Assembly: GCF_011386835.1 (NCBI RefSeq)
Contig: NC_088792.1
Location: forward strand, 224,901,894 to 224,965,893
Source: Chrysemys picta bellii
Lineage: Eukaryota; Chordata; Testudines; Emydidae
DNA length: 64,000 bases
Reading direction: 5' to 3'
Part shown: piece after piece, positions 33,040-44,974 of the stretch
Numbering within the stretch: position 1 is the first letter of the stretch
Layout: each line of letters opens with the position of its first letter
Program-made: the position numbers and the translations under genes
The notes under the pieces: model-generated
Database searches by the model: none
The model's input: only the letters and a program-made list of their open reading frames with translations
What the model was told of the DNA's origin: nothing

Positions 33040-33370
33040 ACAAGACACAGTATAAAGATAGAAGAAAGTGTGGTCTCTGCCCTGAACAGCTGACAATATA
33101 TAAAAAAAGACCTAAGTCAGACAGATAAAGGGTAGAAGAATGGGGTAAAAATAAATAAAATGATCATGGTAGAGGGTGAATGAACACATTTTGATATTAC
33201 AGTGTAAATAAACACAAGTTTTTGGTGTTGGCAAGACAGATAGGCTAGATCAGTTACCCCTCTACATTGCTATTAATAAATCACTTTCTTGTAGACATCT
33301 CAGCAGAAGTAGGTCTTCAGGAGGGCTATGAATCCCTGAAGAGTATGGCCTTCTAGATCATAGGAAGCCT
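33040..33370 (+). repeat. Ancient interspersed repeat, unclassified
   Basis: The segments gtctctgccctgaacagctg and cagacagataaagggtagaa, then agaagtaggtcttcaggagg, follow the order of an old vertebrate repeat (ctgccccaaagagctta..., agacaaagggtgg..., aagtgggttttcaggaggga). gccctgaacagtttatca at 63,500 is a shorter relative. Class not decided. Confidence 0.4.
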
Positions 33371-34520
33371 CAAACAAAAAAAAATCACTTTAATATTACT
33401 TAGCAAATAATTTCAAATAATAATAATAATCTTCCTAATGCATAGAGAAAGAAGCAGTGCATCTAATAACTTGTTCATTATTAGTTAATTGCTCAGTTCT
33501 AATTTCAACAAATCTATAACTACATATTCTGAAATCCCTTTATTCATTATCTCCATAAAAACTGAAAAAGACCTTCTTATCACCTTCAATATAGCAGACA
33601 TAAAAAGTCAATCAAATGATACTGTGAACGTCTGAGATTAAGTTTCAAGGACAAAGAATACTGCTAAAACTGAGGAATAACACATTCTACATTTTGCTGT
33701 GGAATTCTGGCGACAGGATTTTTTTTAGATCAAGGGGGTGGGGGATAGGAAAGATGAAGCCACATTACCAGCTGCACTGAAAATGGACTCATGGGAAAGG
33801 GAAGATCTCTTGTGAGGTCTGATTTCATAAAACACAAAGCAATCTTAGCTAGGCAGGGTCAAACCCAGTTCAATGAAGCAGGGATGTTTGATTAGATCTC
33901 TAGTGAACTCTCTGTATGCTGTTCAGTCAAAAAGAAAGAGCCCTTCTCTTCTCACTAACTTTAGCTTATTAAGTGTTCTGCCAAATTATTTGATAGACTC
34001 CTTCTTCATGGCAAGCTTGAATGCATCAGTTAAGCTGACGATAAAGAGTGGGCCTGAAGAGAGGGTTTTATTTTGTGCCACTGAGCAATTGTTGAAAGTG
34101 CTCCTCTCTCTCTCTCTTTTTTAATAATATGGATAAGCTCCAATTTTATGGGAGAGAGCATTGATGAGGAGAGAATGTAGGCTAGCAAAAGTTTTGAAGT
34201 TTGTAAGAGTGAAAATGTATGAAGGAAGATCTGGGCTTCTACTTTAGTAAATATTGGGACAACTGACATTTAGTAGAAGAATCAGGGAAGTTTATATATG
34301 TAACTTAAAATACAAAAATGCAAAATTGTTGTAGTCTTCTTGTTTGTTGTGAATTATTTCATTTGAACTACTGGACTGTGACCAGCCTTAATTCAATCAT
34401 GGAAGGGAAGGTGATAAAAGAGTAAGTGTCCTTCTCCTCTTGCACAGCCCATGCAGTGGGCCACCCAGAATCAAAGGCTGCTACAGAGTAGCTCCCACTG
34501 GGAGGAGAAGAAATTTGTAG
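33371..34520. other. Unassigned AT-rich stretch
   Basis: Includes (AAT)n at 33,417-33,430 and a (CT)n tract at about 34,104-34,117. No gene. Confidence 0.4.
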
Positions 34521-34580
34521 GGGATTGTGACACCCTAGACACCATGCTTGGACTTGTGTTCTCTAAGCACATGGACTAAG

Positions 34581-34590
34581 AGTATAAAAC
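34581..34590 (+). promoter_or_regulatory. TATA box of the LTR
   Basis: agtataaaac sits about 55 bases inside the LTR start, upstream of both AATAAA hexamers. Whether it still drives transcription is unknown. Confidence 0.4.
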
Positions 34591-34779
34591 AGAACACATA
34601 GGTCCCATGCTTGGCCTTTTCTCCTCTCCCCACCTACGCTGGAAGAAACAAGGACACTCAGAAGACTGAAGACTCCAATAGAGGAGACTGGCCCAGGTTT
34701 CAAGGGTGAAACCTGTGTACTGTGAACTGCAATATCCAGAGGGGTGAGAAAAACTGCTTAATCTAGAGGTTGCCCAGTC

Positions 34780-35446
34780 TAAGGCCCTGTCTATGTTGGC
34801 AAGTTTCTGCACAGTAAAGCAGCTTTCTGCGCTGTAACTCCAGAGGGTTACACACTGCCAAGCCGCTTAGTGTGCAGAAACTGCGCAGTTGTACAGCTCT
34901 AAAAAAATCCACCCCAATGAGAGGTGCACCTCCGTGAATGCCACAAGCAATCTTGTATCGTAGCTACTATGCATGGCAAGATCAATGTCACACTCCTCTT
35001 GCCATTGTGGTTTAAGGAATAACTCCACTGCCACTCAAGACGTGTTGGTCAGAGCGAGCAGCATACTGGTCAACAGTTCAGGATCCATTCCTGCAGCCCG
35101 AAGAGGCAGGGTGCGCAGTACACAAACCATTGAAAGATGGCACCAAATGCAGACGGCAGCACAGGGATTGCTGGGATGCGAAGCAATGCATCGTGGGCAC
35201 TGGGACAGGACCCAAGATACCCCACAACCCCCTCCGCCTTCCCACAACTTTTAGCAGCAGAAGAGAAAGAGGTGCTCTGTGGGATAGCTGCCCAGAATGC
35301 ACCGCTCCAAATACCACTGCAAGTGCCGCAAGTGTGACCACGCTATTGCGCAGCCAGCTGACTGTGAACACACAACAGCGGTTTCCCTTCAGCGTTCTCT
35401 GAGCGGTGCTGTAACTGTCGGCACTGTAACTCTGCCAGGGTAGACC
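34780..35446. mobile_element. hAT-like non-autonomous element nested in the LTR
   Basis: The left end taaggccctgtctatgttgg and the right end ctgccagggtagaccta are imperfect inverted repeats. The left interior has cacagtaaagcagctttctg and its inverted echo agtgtgcagaaactgcgcag. The right interior (gggattgctgggatgcg, caagtgccgcaagtgtg, acaacagcggtttccct) is CpG-bearing and typical of a turtle hAT family I recognise. The flanks do not show a matching 8-mer. Short ORFs on both strands are not genes. Confidence 0.8.
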
Positions 35447-35981
35447 TAATAGGGTTGAGAGTTTAGACTGCATGCTTATATTTTCTTTTCTTTTGGTAAC
35501 CACTCTGACTTTTTGCCTATCATTTATAATCACTTAAAATCTATCGTTTGTAATCAATAAATTGTTTTACTATTTATCTTTACCAGTGAGTTTGCCTGAA
35601 GTGTTTGGTAAATCTGCTCAGGTTTGCAAAGGCTGGTGTATATCCACTTTCCAGTGATGAAGTGGTGAACCAATTAATAAATCTGCACTGCTAGTCATGA
35701 GCAGTGCAAGACGGTATATTCCTGAGGTACAAGGCTGGAAGTTGGGGGGATGTGGCTGATGCCTTACTCTGTGTGATTCCTGATTGGCTCTGGGAGCATT
35801 CATGCATCTAGTTGGGTGTGGGGCTCCACATGTGGTTGTGCTGAGTGATAACAGTGCCTGGAGGGGTTTGCTGCTTGTCACTAGCAAGGCATTCTGAGAG
35901 ACAGCCCAGGCTGGAGAGGATAAGTGGCCACAGCGGTCCCACAATCCCTAGGCTGCATCCCAGGGATCCCATCACAGGGAT

Positions 35982-38199
35982 GAAATCTTTTCTCACCTCC
36001 ATCAAACTCAGGGCTAAAGATTTCAAAGATCCTTTATGATGTGAGTGGTTGAAGTCAGAGGATGAAAGCTACTATTGGTTGTCTTATCTATTTCCTCCCC
36101 ACTGTCTTTGCTGCAGGCCATCTGTCCTCTTCACCAGCCATGCTCTCTCTTTTCCAGCAATGGTCTATAAGATATTATGGCCAAAGATTTTCAAAGCCAC
36201 TTAGGAAATTTGGATAACTTTGGCTTTAATGAGGACTGAGCATCCAATTCCTTAAGGCAGTTTTGAAGCTTTCCACCCACACTGATATTGCAGTCTCCCT
36301 CTCCTGGGAATTATGGTTCACTCCCTTAAAAAGCTCTCCATTTCTTTGTGGGCAATCCTGGCTTTCTTTGTCTTCTCACTGTTTGTATTGGAAACACCTG
36401 GAATAACAATGGTAGCAGCACTGGAAGAGCCATTGAATTTTAGAAGCTAGCCCAGTTCTCTACCCAACATCTGGTGTTTTGGTAATGGGAATTTACTCTG
36501 ACATTGCCTGCTCCAACATTGCCAAAGGGTCTGTCTGGGTTTTACATAATGCATGAGGCTTCTAGACTGGCTACTGAGGGATGGATCCACAGTTGGCAGC
36601 TTTGCCTTGCTATGTGTTGCTATGTGCTGCCCCTAAACCCAGTTTAAGCAGCACAGGAAAGTATACCCCAATGTAAGGGTGATCCTCCAGAGGCAATCAT
36701 CATAAATGGTCTCACATTACTCATCCTCCCTGCTGCTTCTTTAAGAGGGTAAAGGGGGGCAAGGTTGGAGGAAAAAAATTAAGGATGTGACCAAGGTGCT
36801 CTTGGGCTATTTTGATCTTTCCCTGTATTTGGGGGATCCTGTGTGAGGGGATTGGCCTGGACAGACTAGAACCAGTATAATGGGTAGTACAACAATGAGA
36901 CACTTCTGCAAACACATAACCTTGGCTTGTGCTTCGGGCATTTAGCTCCACCCAAGAAGCGGGCATTTAGTTTTGACAATAAAAATTAGACTATGGGGTG
37001 CTCGCTGTGATCTAAGAACATACGGCCCAAGCTCAGCACTTTCCTTACTCTATGAAAAATTGAACATTTCCAGTTAATTGTGACAAATTTTGCTCGGTAA
37101 TGCTTGTGAAGTTCTGGTAATGTTTGCAAAGGGACTCAATGTTCCATCCATGGGCAAAGAATGTGTACGTGTCTAGGAAACTAGATGACATTTTGTACTT
37201 AGCTTTTAATTTTTGAATTAGGCCAAATATTTGTGAAAACTGTTTTTTGTAAAGTGTAAACCAGATGCCTCATACAGCTCTACTATAAAGAAACCAATCT
37301 TGCTGTTCTGACATTTGCCCCTCTAACTAAGAAGAGCTGTAGCAGCAATGCAGTCTGAATGATCATCCTTGCACTTATTCCCAAGCTTCTCTTGCACATT
37401 CATATGCAACCTGCTTTCCAGTGTCTGTGTGGGTCTGATCTTGAGCTGATGTGTATCACCGTAGCTCCATGCCAGTTTATACCAGGTCAGGAGCTGATTC
37501 AAAATGTCTGTGATAGCCCATAATTTTCACAAAAACTTCTAGTTAGAAAATGGAAAGCAAACACTATGTATTTTATGCAATATTAATTAAAATAACTTTC
37601 ACATACACGGTAGGAACACGCTTTAGAGAACGTTAGTCCTTCATTATTTGTAGTTATGTGGAGGCTACTGAAAGGACCTTTTCCACAATAACTATAGATG
37701 CAAGATACAGCAAACTTCTTCTCATACAATGACAATAGTTAGTAAGAATGAACATTGCATTGTGATTGTGAATTTCTCCTGTTCACTTTCATCTGATCTG
37801 CATTAAGCACAGTAAATTTCTTGTTTCTTTCTGTCTAGTTGAAGTCAATGTCTTCATTTTCCATTTTCCACCTGGTACAGAGGGGTCTTTAATGCTAAGT
37901 CTCTGAACAGTTTTCTGTGAGAATAAAGTTTCACTGCAGTATAGACAAAGCAACATGTACAAATCCCATTAAAATAATAGCATGATCTGTGTATTTCACT
38001 GCCATGCATTACTTGTAAGAGATAGTCCTTTATTTTCATATCACAAAGACATATCCTGCATTAGGATAACTCCATTAGCTGTGTATTTGTTGATGCCCTT
38101 GCACTGATGTATGGTAACAGCAAATTTTTCAAAAACGCACTGTCAAATTTCTTGCAGAAATTAATCTTCTCATCTTTCCTTTGAAGATTTAGTGAAATA
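35982..38199. other. Unassigned stretch
   Basis: No host gene. 36,180-36,290 (ttttcaaagccacttaggaa, cttaaggcagttttgaag) is an imperfect palindrome of the cttaggcac MITE type. 37,040-37,285 ends in acagctctacta, a possible worn TAGAGCTG terminus. 37,850-38,160 may continue the gypsy relic downstream (RNase H region) but shows no firm motif. Confidence 0.35.
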
Positions 38200-39180
38200 A
38201 CAATAAATATCCACATCCTCTGTGAATGATAGGAGTATTAAAATGTAATTGCTGTGTAGCTATTTTCTTCAACGTCAACATTGCTAGCAGAAGAGAAACA
38301 GTTATCCTGCAGCCCACTAATACATTTCCTCAAAGCAGCTGGTGGTTCACTTAAGTACAGAACAAATCATTCCAATTCTACTCTGTACCATCTCTAAGCA
38401 GCATCCTGACTGGAACACATAATGGTGACAAATTACAGATGAGTTTGCTTAAATATGTTAACATGTCCATGAATCTATAAGTCCTCTTTGCATTGAGGTC
38501 TTTTCATTTTTTCTCAGGTTTAGTCAAACACCTTTGTCACTGATTATATGACCTACATAACGGATCTCATCTAGGCATTTGTGTCTGTTCAGTTTAAGAT
38601 CCTTTTCTTTTGCATGCTGCAGAACATTACCCAGTCTTTCATTGATCATTTTCTTCCCAAAACAATTACTTTCAGTCCAACTGGATTTTCAGAGATCTGT
38701 AGCGTGATGCTTCGGTACACCTCAAGTGCAGAAAAAATCCAAAGGGAAATCACTTAAACATGTACCAACCAAAAGAGAAATAGAAGGTGCAAAGTTCTGC
38801 ACTGTCAAGTTGCATCTACCGAAACCCTTTGCTTACATCCAAAACTACAATTATTATTGCATTTTTAAGTCTAGATAAGATCTCTTCAGTTGTTCTCATG
38901 GGGCAAAGATCATGTCTGATGACCTTATTTGATCTATTGGGTCTCTACAAATCCTTAACTTGTGTAGTTCTGTTTACTCAGTCAGTTCATGTTCGTAGTC
39001 TTAGTGGCATCTGGTTCAGCATTTACTTTAGCATGCAGAGGTAACAGGACTTTACATGGTTCATGCATTTTTGATAGCACACTATACTATATATCAATAT
39101 AACAATAAAATAATAATGTATCCCAATCCTTTATCACCTACAATTCTCTATGAGTATCTTTTGGTCCCATTTGATCATTG
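38200..39180 (-). pseudogene. Ty3/gypsy-like reverse-transcriptase relic
   Basis: Stitching minus-strand frames gives the core of a gypsy reverse transcriptase in order. These are a Pro-Met-Arg-Thr-Thr-Glu-Glu-Ile block (38,880), Val-Leu-Asp-Val-Ser-Lys-Gly-Phe (38,835, first catalytic Asp present), Leu-Cys-Thr-Phe, Phe-Pro-Phe-Gly (38,740), Lys-Val-Ile-Val, then Asn-Glu-Arg-Leu (38,650) and Leu-Lys-Leu-Asn-Arg-His-Lys-Cys (38,595) with Tyr-Val-Gly-His-Ile-Ile-Ser. The segment that should hold the catalytic Asp-Asp is missing between Lys-Val-Ile-Val and Asn-Glu-Arg-Leu. Many stops and shifts make it non-functional. Its gag lies upstream at 39,490-40,080 with normal spacing, so this is one decayed element. 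Confidence 0.75.
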
Positions 39181-39489
39181 CAATTTTCAGAATGCTCTTC
39201 AATCAAGCACACAAGTACTTCCTGTTCCACTATTTCAGACTCTGAATGGTACTTAAACCATTTTTGACATTCCAGTGAGACTTTGCCACATGGGCTTATG
39301 TTGTACGTTCTATATGAAATAAGACGACCTTTTCATTTTAATATGGGGCAGCCTTATTTTTATGTACAACCTTAATTTTTACATTTAGTAGGAGACTCAA
39401 TCAAGCACTTTGCATCATCAGTGGTTTGATCTCCATCTGTATTTACATAAATGTTTTTTGCTTTTAGAATTATTTCTTTATATTAATGA

Positions 39490-40080
39490 AAGCATCATAT
39501 TTTTGTAAGATGCTTGCTTTTATTGCATGCATGACAAACCATGACTTGTGCAGGATACCTTGTGAATGCCTCCAGGTTCATTGTGAACAAATCTGGTCTC
39601 TACTATTCATTTGCCCTTGTGTTCTCTCTTTATGTCTCACTGTGGATTTTATTTTGGATACATGTCTGTTCTTTCACTGCTTGTTAATGCTTTGATTTGG
39701 GAAGCACAGGTTTCACCAGCCCTACAAATATCTACTGTACTTTGCAAAGTCAAGTCAATTTCCTCCAGTAGCCTTGCTGTGGTCTAGTTATCGGTTACAC
39801 CACAGATAATTCAGTCTCTTCATAGTTCATCAATGGTTCATGTTCCCATGGCTTAGCTTTATTTTCCATGTCTGTAATATAATGGTCAATGGCCTCACCG
39901 TGAACTGGTTTCTTTTAAAGAAAATGAGATTTTTCCAAGTGAAATTTTTGTGTGATCCATGGTATTCTTGAAATATTTCAATGACTGTATCTAGTTGTTT
40001 GCTGCCTCCTTCGTGCTCCCATTGGAATGTATTCTAGTTCTCAAATCCCCCATCACATGGCAGAGTTCAGTATCTAATGA
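39490..40080 (-). pseudogene. Ty3/gypsy-like gag relic
   Basis: Minus-strand frames include Gly-Glu-Ala-Ile-Asp-His-Tyr-Ile-Thr-Asp (39,897), Asn-Lys-Ala-Lys, then Ala-Arg-Leu-Leu-Glu-Glu-Ile-Asp-Leu-Thr-Leu (39,775) and Val-Asp-Ile-Cys-Arg-Ala-Gly-Glu (39,730). This is the order of the capsid end of gypsy gag proteins that use the motif Arg-Leu-Leu-Arg-Glu...Ala-Ile-Asp-Ile-Cys-Arg. Downstream (39,490-39,600) worn Cys/His residues may be the zinc knuckle. Several frame changes are needed. The upstream 40.0-40.1 kb part still shows an Asn-Phe-Thr-Trp-Lys-like block. LTRs were not located. Confidence 0.75.
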
Positions 40081-40150
40081 TTCCAGTGGCTACTACAACA
40101 AAGTCCATATGCCTTCTAGGAGGTGTTAGAGGAGAAGAGAGGAGAGGGTG

Positions 40151-42662
40151 CAGACTTCTTCCATATGCATCAGTGCCTGTTGCTGTTAATATGCTTTCGT
40201 AACAGTGAAAGAATAATGAGATCAGAGCTGAAGGTCTGAGAGAAGACTATTTAATTGAAAAATAAAAATTTACCAAAACTTGATTTTCTGTTCTGAGGCC
40301 GACTTGTCTGTCAATGAGCATCAGATTTTAGATTTATACTCTTTGTGTCAGTGGCCTTATTAGCAAATAAAGAACACTACTAAGTACAAAAAATAGCAGC
40401 TTCTTACATTCTTAAAAGAGACCTGAATGTGTTTTTCCTATTGTATATTTCCTCCTACATAGCAGAGGTTTGTTTTTTCTTTATGGTCATTACATAATAT
40501 TCCTATTATATTATCTTTCAGAGTTAACAATAAGTGTCATTCCCACATGTCATGTGGATCTCTAGTTTTGCCTAAACATATGTTTTGATCTCCTCAGCAG
40601 AAAGTATGAGGATGTTACATTTGGCTAGATTTTAGAAATAGCACCTAATAATACATTGTCACTCATGTCATTTAATTACATGCTTGTTGCAGTGAAGGAT
40701 GTAAAATCACTTTAAATAGAGAAATTTTCTTAGCTTTCCTGTGTAGCACTTTATGGGGTATTATTGTTATCTATATAGGTATTTACGATAAGATATGCCA
40801 ATGGAGTAATTTATTTACATTTTGGGATCAGAGGTAGTGGGCTTGTCTGTGATTATTCTATCTGATTTGTTAATAATTCTAAGGGCAAAACCTTCCATTA
40901 TCACTTCCATCTCCTTTTGCTGGTTCCTAAGATGTTTCATTCTCTCCTTTTACCATTGTCAAACAGAGAAGTGCAGACAAGCTTTGAAATCACCATATCA
41001 GGGAGAAGAGAATCAAAACAGTATAACTGTGCCTTGTATTTCCCCCTTACAATTCAATACAATGGAAAAAGTGAATGTCTATTCTCAAAAATCCTAGGAT
41101 CCTAGTGATCCCAAGAGAGGCATTTTGAGGGGCAAATATATAATTTTAATGTGGCACCACACCCTTTACAAAGAGAAATGAGAAGTATCTACATAGAAGC
41201 ACCAGTGTCTTGATATGTATGCAAATACAAAGAAATTGAAGGCCTGAATTAGGAAAACATATGTCCATTTCCCTTTGAAGCTTCAGAAGGCTGACTTGTG
41301 TGCAGAAGTATCTAAGGTTATTGGGGGAAATAATGTAATCAACAGCCTTGTTATTAGGGGGGAGGCAACAGTAAGAAGGATCAAATAAACCTAAAGGAAT
41401 TTGGATGCTTATTCAAAACATTGTGGTTTTCTGCCATATTACTTCTCTGTTCTGTTCTCCCCTTGTCCTTCCTTTCATACCCAGTTTGATCAGATCCTCC
41501 CCATTCAACATCATTTGATCTGATTCTCCCTCTCATTTAGGTCTATCTGGTTCTCTTGTCTTGAACCCAGTGACTCTCATTCCTCATCACTGCTACCTGC
41601 CATATCTCTTTTCTCTCAATAGGACCTCACTACCATTCATATGCTGAGATCACTGAGGATTATCAGGCATCTTACAATCCTCAGAGGTCTGGCTGCTGAC
41701 TTTAAGACTCACCCTCCAGAACATATTGTAACCACTCAGCCTGGAGAACCTGCAGAAAATGCGGGGTTTAAAGACTGCAGCTGGTAGTGTAGAGACCGCC
41801 GAGCATCATCAGAACTGCACATGAATGTTATGGAACCTCTGGAGAAGTGGTGCTAGTGGAGAGGTATTTGGGTGTTGTGGTGATTAAACTTAGGTTTTGA
41901 GATGGAATTCAGGTAACTTACTTTTGCAGTCAGTTTTCTCATTACTGCTTAGCAGTAGAAGACATCCAGGCTTATTATGAATTCCCCTACTCTTTGTCTG
42001 AATCTGAAGCAATCAGTGGGTAAGAGGAAAGAATGCTTCCTGAACTCTGTTCTCTTCTGGGATAGGAACAGAGCCTTATATCAAAGAATAGCACCTTTTA
42101 GGGTATTATAACATCACAACCACCAAGTCCATCCTTTTATTGAACTTATAATTTTTAAAGGGTCTCCATTTAGGAAAACAATTCAGTTTCAATAGCTGAA
42201 TTTCATCAGTAAAAAAGAGAAATAGTTCTGGGCTATCAACCATGCAAGTCCAATCTTGCTCTCCAAGTCATTTTTTTGCACAATATACTATATAGCTGCA
42301 AAAGACCTGACAGAAACAGAAGTTTCCCATAAAACAAATGAAGTTTCATGGGCTTTAATTATTACCTACAGCACAGCTCTTGGGTCTCTTGCTGACATAA
42401 TTAACCTTGCAAACCAGAACATGCTATTATGTTCACATCACTACATGTATTTCACACTCACACTATGAAAGGGAACATGTGTCAGGTGCTCAGTGGCAGG
42501 AAGAAAATGGTGACAATTCATACAGATCTCTTGTTCAAGGCCATCCTATTTCAAAAAAGCAATTTACTTCAAATATGGAAACACTTTTGAGATGTTGTAT
42601 TAATAACTTGATGGACAAGTCCAATTTATGAGATTTGTAAACAAAACTAGAGACTAGAGACC
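40151..42662. other. Unassigned AT-rich stretch
   Basis: No confident gene or element. A possible terminal exon is listed separately at 41,623. The 91-codon frame at 40,822 shows no motif. Confidence 0.35.
41623..41787 (+). other. Possible terminal exon (very tentative)
   Basis: A good pyrimidine tract and acceptor (atctcttttctctcaatag) precede a frame open for 54 codons to a TAG. The frame ends in a hydrophilic Thr-Gln-Pro-Gly-Glu-Pro-Ala-Glu-Asn stretch. A second frame is also open for 24 codons. I recognise no protein, no polyadenylation signal is close, and chance is a fair explanation. Confidence 0.12.
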
Positions 42663-44272
42663 CTAGGGGAAAACCAGTTGAAGACAGTTGGCAGTTTTTC
42701 AAAGAGACATTATTAAGGGCACAAGAGCAAACTATCCCATTGCATAGGAAATACATGAAGTTTGGCAAGAGACCATCCTGGCTTTACCAGGATATCTTCA
42801 ATAATCTAAAAATCAAAAAAAGAGTCCTACAAAAAGAGGAAACTAGGTCAAATTACAAAGGATGAATATAAACAAATAACACAAGTATGTAGGGACAAAA
42901 TTAGAAAAGCCAAGGCACAAAATGAGATCAAACTAGCAAGAGACATAAAGGATAACAAGAAAACATTCTACAAATATATTAGAAGCAAGAGGAAGTCCAA
43001 GGACAGGGTAGGACTGTTACTCAATGAGAGGGGGGGAATGAATAACAGAAAACATGGAAATGGCAGAGGAGCTTAATGATTTCTTTGTTTTGGTTTTCAC
43101 CAAGAAGGTTGGTAGTGATTAGATGTTTAACATAGTAAATGCCAATGAAAATGAGGTAGGCTCAGGGGCTAAAATAGGGAAAGAACAAGTTAAAAATTAC
43201 TTAGACAAGTTACATGTCTTCAAGTCACCAGGGCCTGATGAAATGCATCCTAAAATACTCAAGGAGCTGACTGAGGAGATATCTGAGCCATTAGTAATTA
43301 TTTTTGAAAAGTCATGGAAGACGGGAGAGATTCCAGAAGACTGGCACTATATTTGCCCTTTTCCAATCTATAAAAAGGTAAATAAGGACAACCCAGGGAA
43401 TTACAGACCAGTCAGCTTAACTTCTACACTCGGAAAGCTAATGGAGCAAATAATTAAGCAATCAATTTGCAAACATCTAGAAGATAATAAGGTGATAAAT
43501 AACAGTCAGCATGGATTTAACCTGATAGCTTTCTTTAACAGAATAACAAGCTTTTGGGATGGGGGAAGCAGTAGATGTGGTATATCTTGACTTTAGTAAA
43601 GCTTTTGATACTGTCTCGCATGACCTTCTCATAAACAAACTAGGGAAATAAAACCTAGACAGAGCTAATATAAGGTGGGTGCATAACTGGTTGTAAAACC
43701 ATTCCCAGAGAGTAGTTATCAGTGGTTCACAGTCATGCTGGAAGGGCATAATGAGTGGGGACTTGCAGGGATCATTTCTGGGTCCAGCTCTGTTCAATAT
43801 CTTCATCAATGATTTAGATAATGGCATAGAGAGTATACTTATAAAGGAAGGAAGGAGTACTGCGCAAACAGATCTGGGGGGTCATAGCTAAATATGAGTC
43901 AACAGTGTAACACTGTTGCAAAAAAAAGCGAACATAATTCTGGGATGTATTAGCATGAGTTTTTACAAGGAGGAGGGAGAAAAAATGTTCTTCTTAACCT
44001 CTGAGGATAGGACAAGAAGCAATGGGCTTAAATTGCAGCAAGGGAGATTTAAGTTAGACATTAGGAAAAACTTTCTAACTGTCAGGATGGTAAAGCACTG
44101 GAATAAATTGCCTAGGGAGATTGTGGAACTTCCATCATTTGTGATTTTTTTAAGAGCAGGTTTGACAAACACCTGCCAGGGATGGTCTAAATAATACTTA
44201 GTCCTGACATAAGTGCAGGGGATTGGACTAGATGACCTCTCGAGATCCCTTTCAGTCTTATGATTCTATTTA
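42663..44272 (+). pseudogene. CR1 LINE, ORF2 with internal deletion
   Basis: It starts within ORF2 between endonuclease and reverse transcriptase (a Phe-Lys-Glu-Thr-Leu-Leu-Arg-Ala-Gln-Glu block at 42,700). The reverse transcriptase shows [10 protein letters not shown] (43,225), Asn-Tyr-Arg-Pro-Val-Ser-Leu-Thr-Ser (43,400) and Tyr-Leu-Asp-Phe-Ser-Lys-Ala-Phe-Asp (43,583) with the first catalytic Asp. Then come the Gly-Pro-Ala-Leu-Phe-Asn block (43,785) and Ile-Asn-Asp-Leu. Near 43,850 the sequence jumps to the C-terminal domain, so the catalytic Phe-Ala-Asp-Asp is deleted. The end (aactgtcaggatggtaaagc, ggactagatgacctctcgag, cttatgattctatt) is a typical CR1 tail. Stops at 42,860 and 43,660 and several shifts abolish coding. 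Confidence 0.92.
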
Positions 44273-44324
44273 CCTAAGTTGAATGAGATATATGAGATAT
44301 ATTCAGATAAAAAGATAATCTAAA

Positions 44325-44970
44325 TATGGCCCAACACCTAAATGAATACTTTGTCTCAGTTTTTAATAAGGGTAATGAGGAGCTTGGGGGCAGTGGCAGG
44401 GTGTCTAATGGGAACAAGGGTATAGAAATAGAAATTATGACCTCCAAGGTGGAAGCCAAACTCAAACATCCTAATGAGACTAAATCAGGGGGCCTGAATA
44501 ATCTCCATCCAAGAATAGTAAAGGAACTGGCACATGAAATTCTGAGCCCAATAGCAAGGATTTTTAATGAATCTGTAAACTCAGGGATTGTACCCTATGA
44601 CTGGAGAACTGCAAATATAGTACCTATATTTAAAAAGGGGGGGAAAAAGTGATCCAGGAAACTACATGCCTGTTAGTTTGTCCTCAGTTGTATGCAAGAT
44701 CTTAGAACACATTTTGAAAGAGAAAGTAGTTAAGGACAGAGGTAAACAGTAATTGGAATAAAATAGAATGTGGTTTTACAAAAGGTAGATTGCACTAGAC
44801 CAACCTGGTATCTTTCTTTGAGAAGATAATCAGTTTTCTAGACAAAGGAAATGCAGTAGATCTCATCTACCTGATTTCAGTAAAGCAATTTATAACAGTT
44901 CCACATGAGAAATTATTAGTTAAACTGGAGAAGATGGGGATTAATAATTTTATGAATATGGTACATGGCT
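44325..44970 (+). pseudogene. Second CR1 LINE copy, truncated at both ends
   Basis: About 50 bases after the first copy's tail, the same strand resumes mid-ORF2. An Asn-Glu-Tyr-Phe-Val-Ser-Val-Phe block (44,340), then Leu-His-Pro-Arg-Ile-Val-Lys-Glu-Leu (44,503) and Pro-Ile-Phe-Lys-Lys-Gly (44,622) precede a run of frameshifts. The 108-codon frame covers the first half. The block order matches the first copy but sequence identity is low, so this is a different CR1 subfamily. It stops before the catalytic Asp-Asp and has no tail. Confidence 0.87.
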
Positions 44971-44974
44971 TTGT

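Larger units (their letters stand above)
34526..35976 (+). mobile_element. Solo LTR with 5-bp target duplication, carrying a hAT insertion
   Basis: It starts TGTGACACC and ends CCCATCACA (TGTGA/TCACA inverted ends), and gggat flanks both sides (34,521-34,525 and 35,977-35,981). A TATA-type agtataaaac at 34,581, AATAAA at 35,556 and a second AATAAA at 35,676 give the plus orientation. About 670 bases in the middle (34,780-35,446) belong to a hAT element, so the LTR itself is about 780 bases. No internal retroviral genes adjoin. Confidence 0.85.

Noticed and set aside
32495..33096. Three overlapping ORFs of 124 to 186 codons
   Set aside because: They span a GC-rich 410-bp hAT element and its flanks. 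Low stop density explains them.
34772..35454. 8-bp target duplication around the hAT nested in the LTR
   Set aside because: No octamer matches in any plausible register. The element call rests on ends and interior only.
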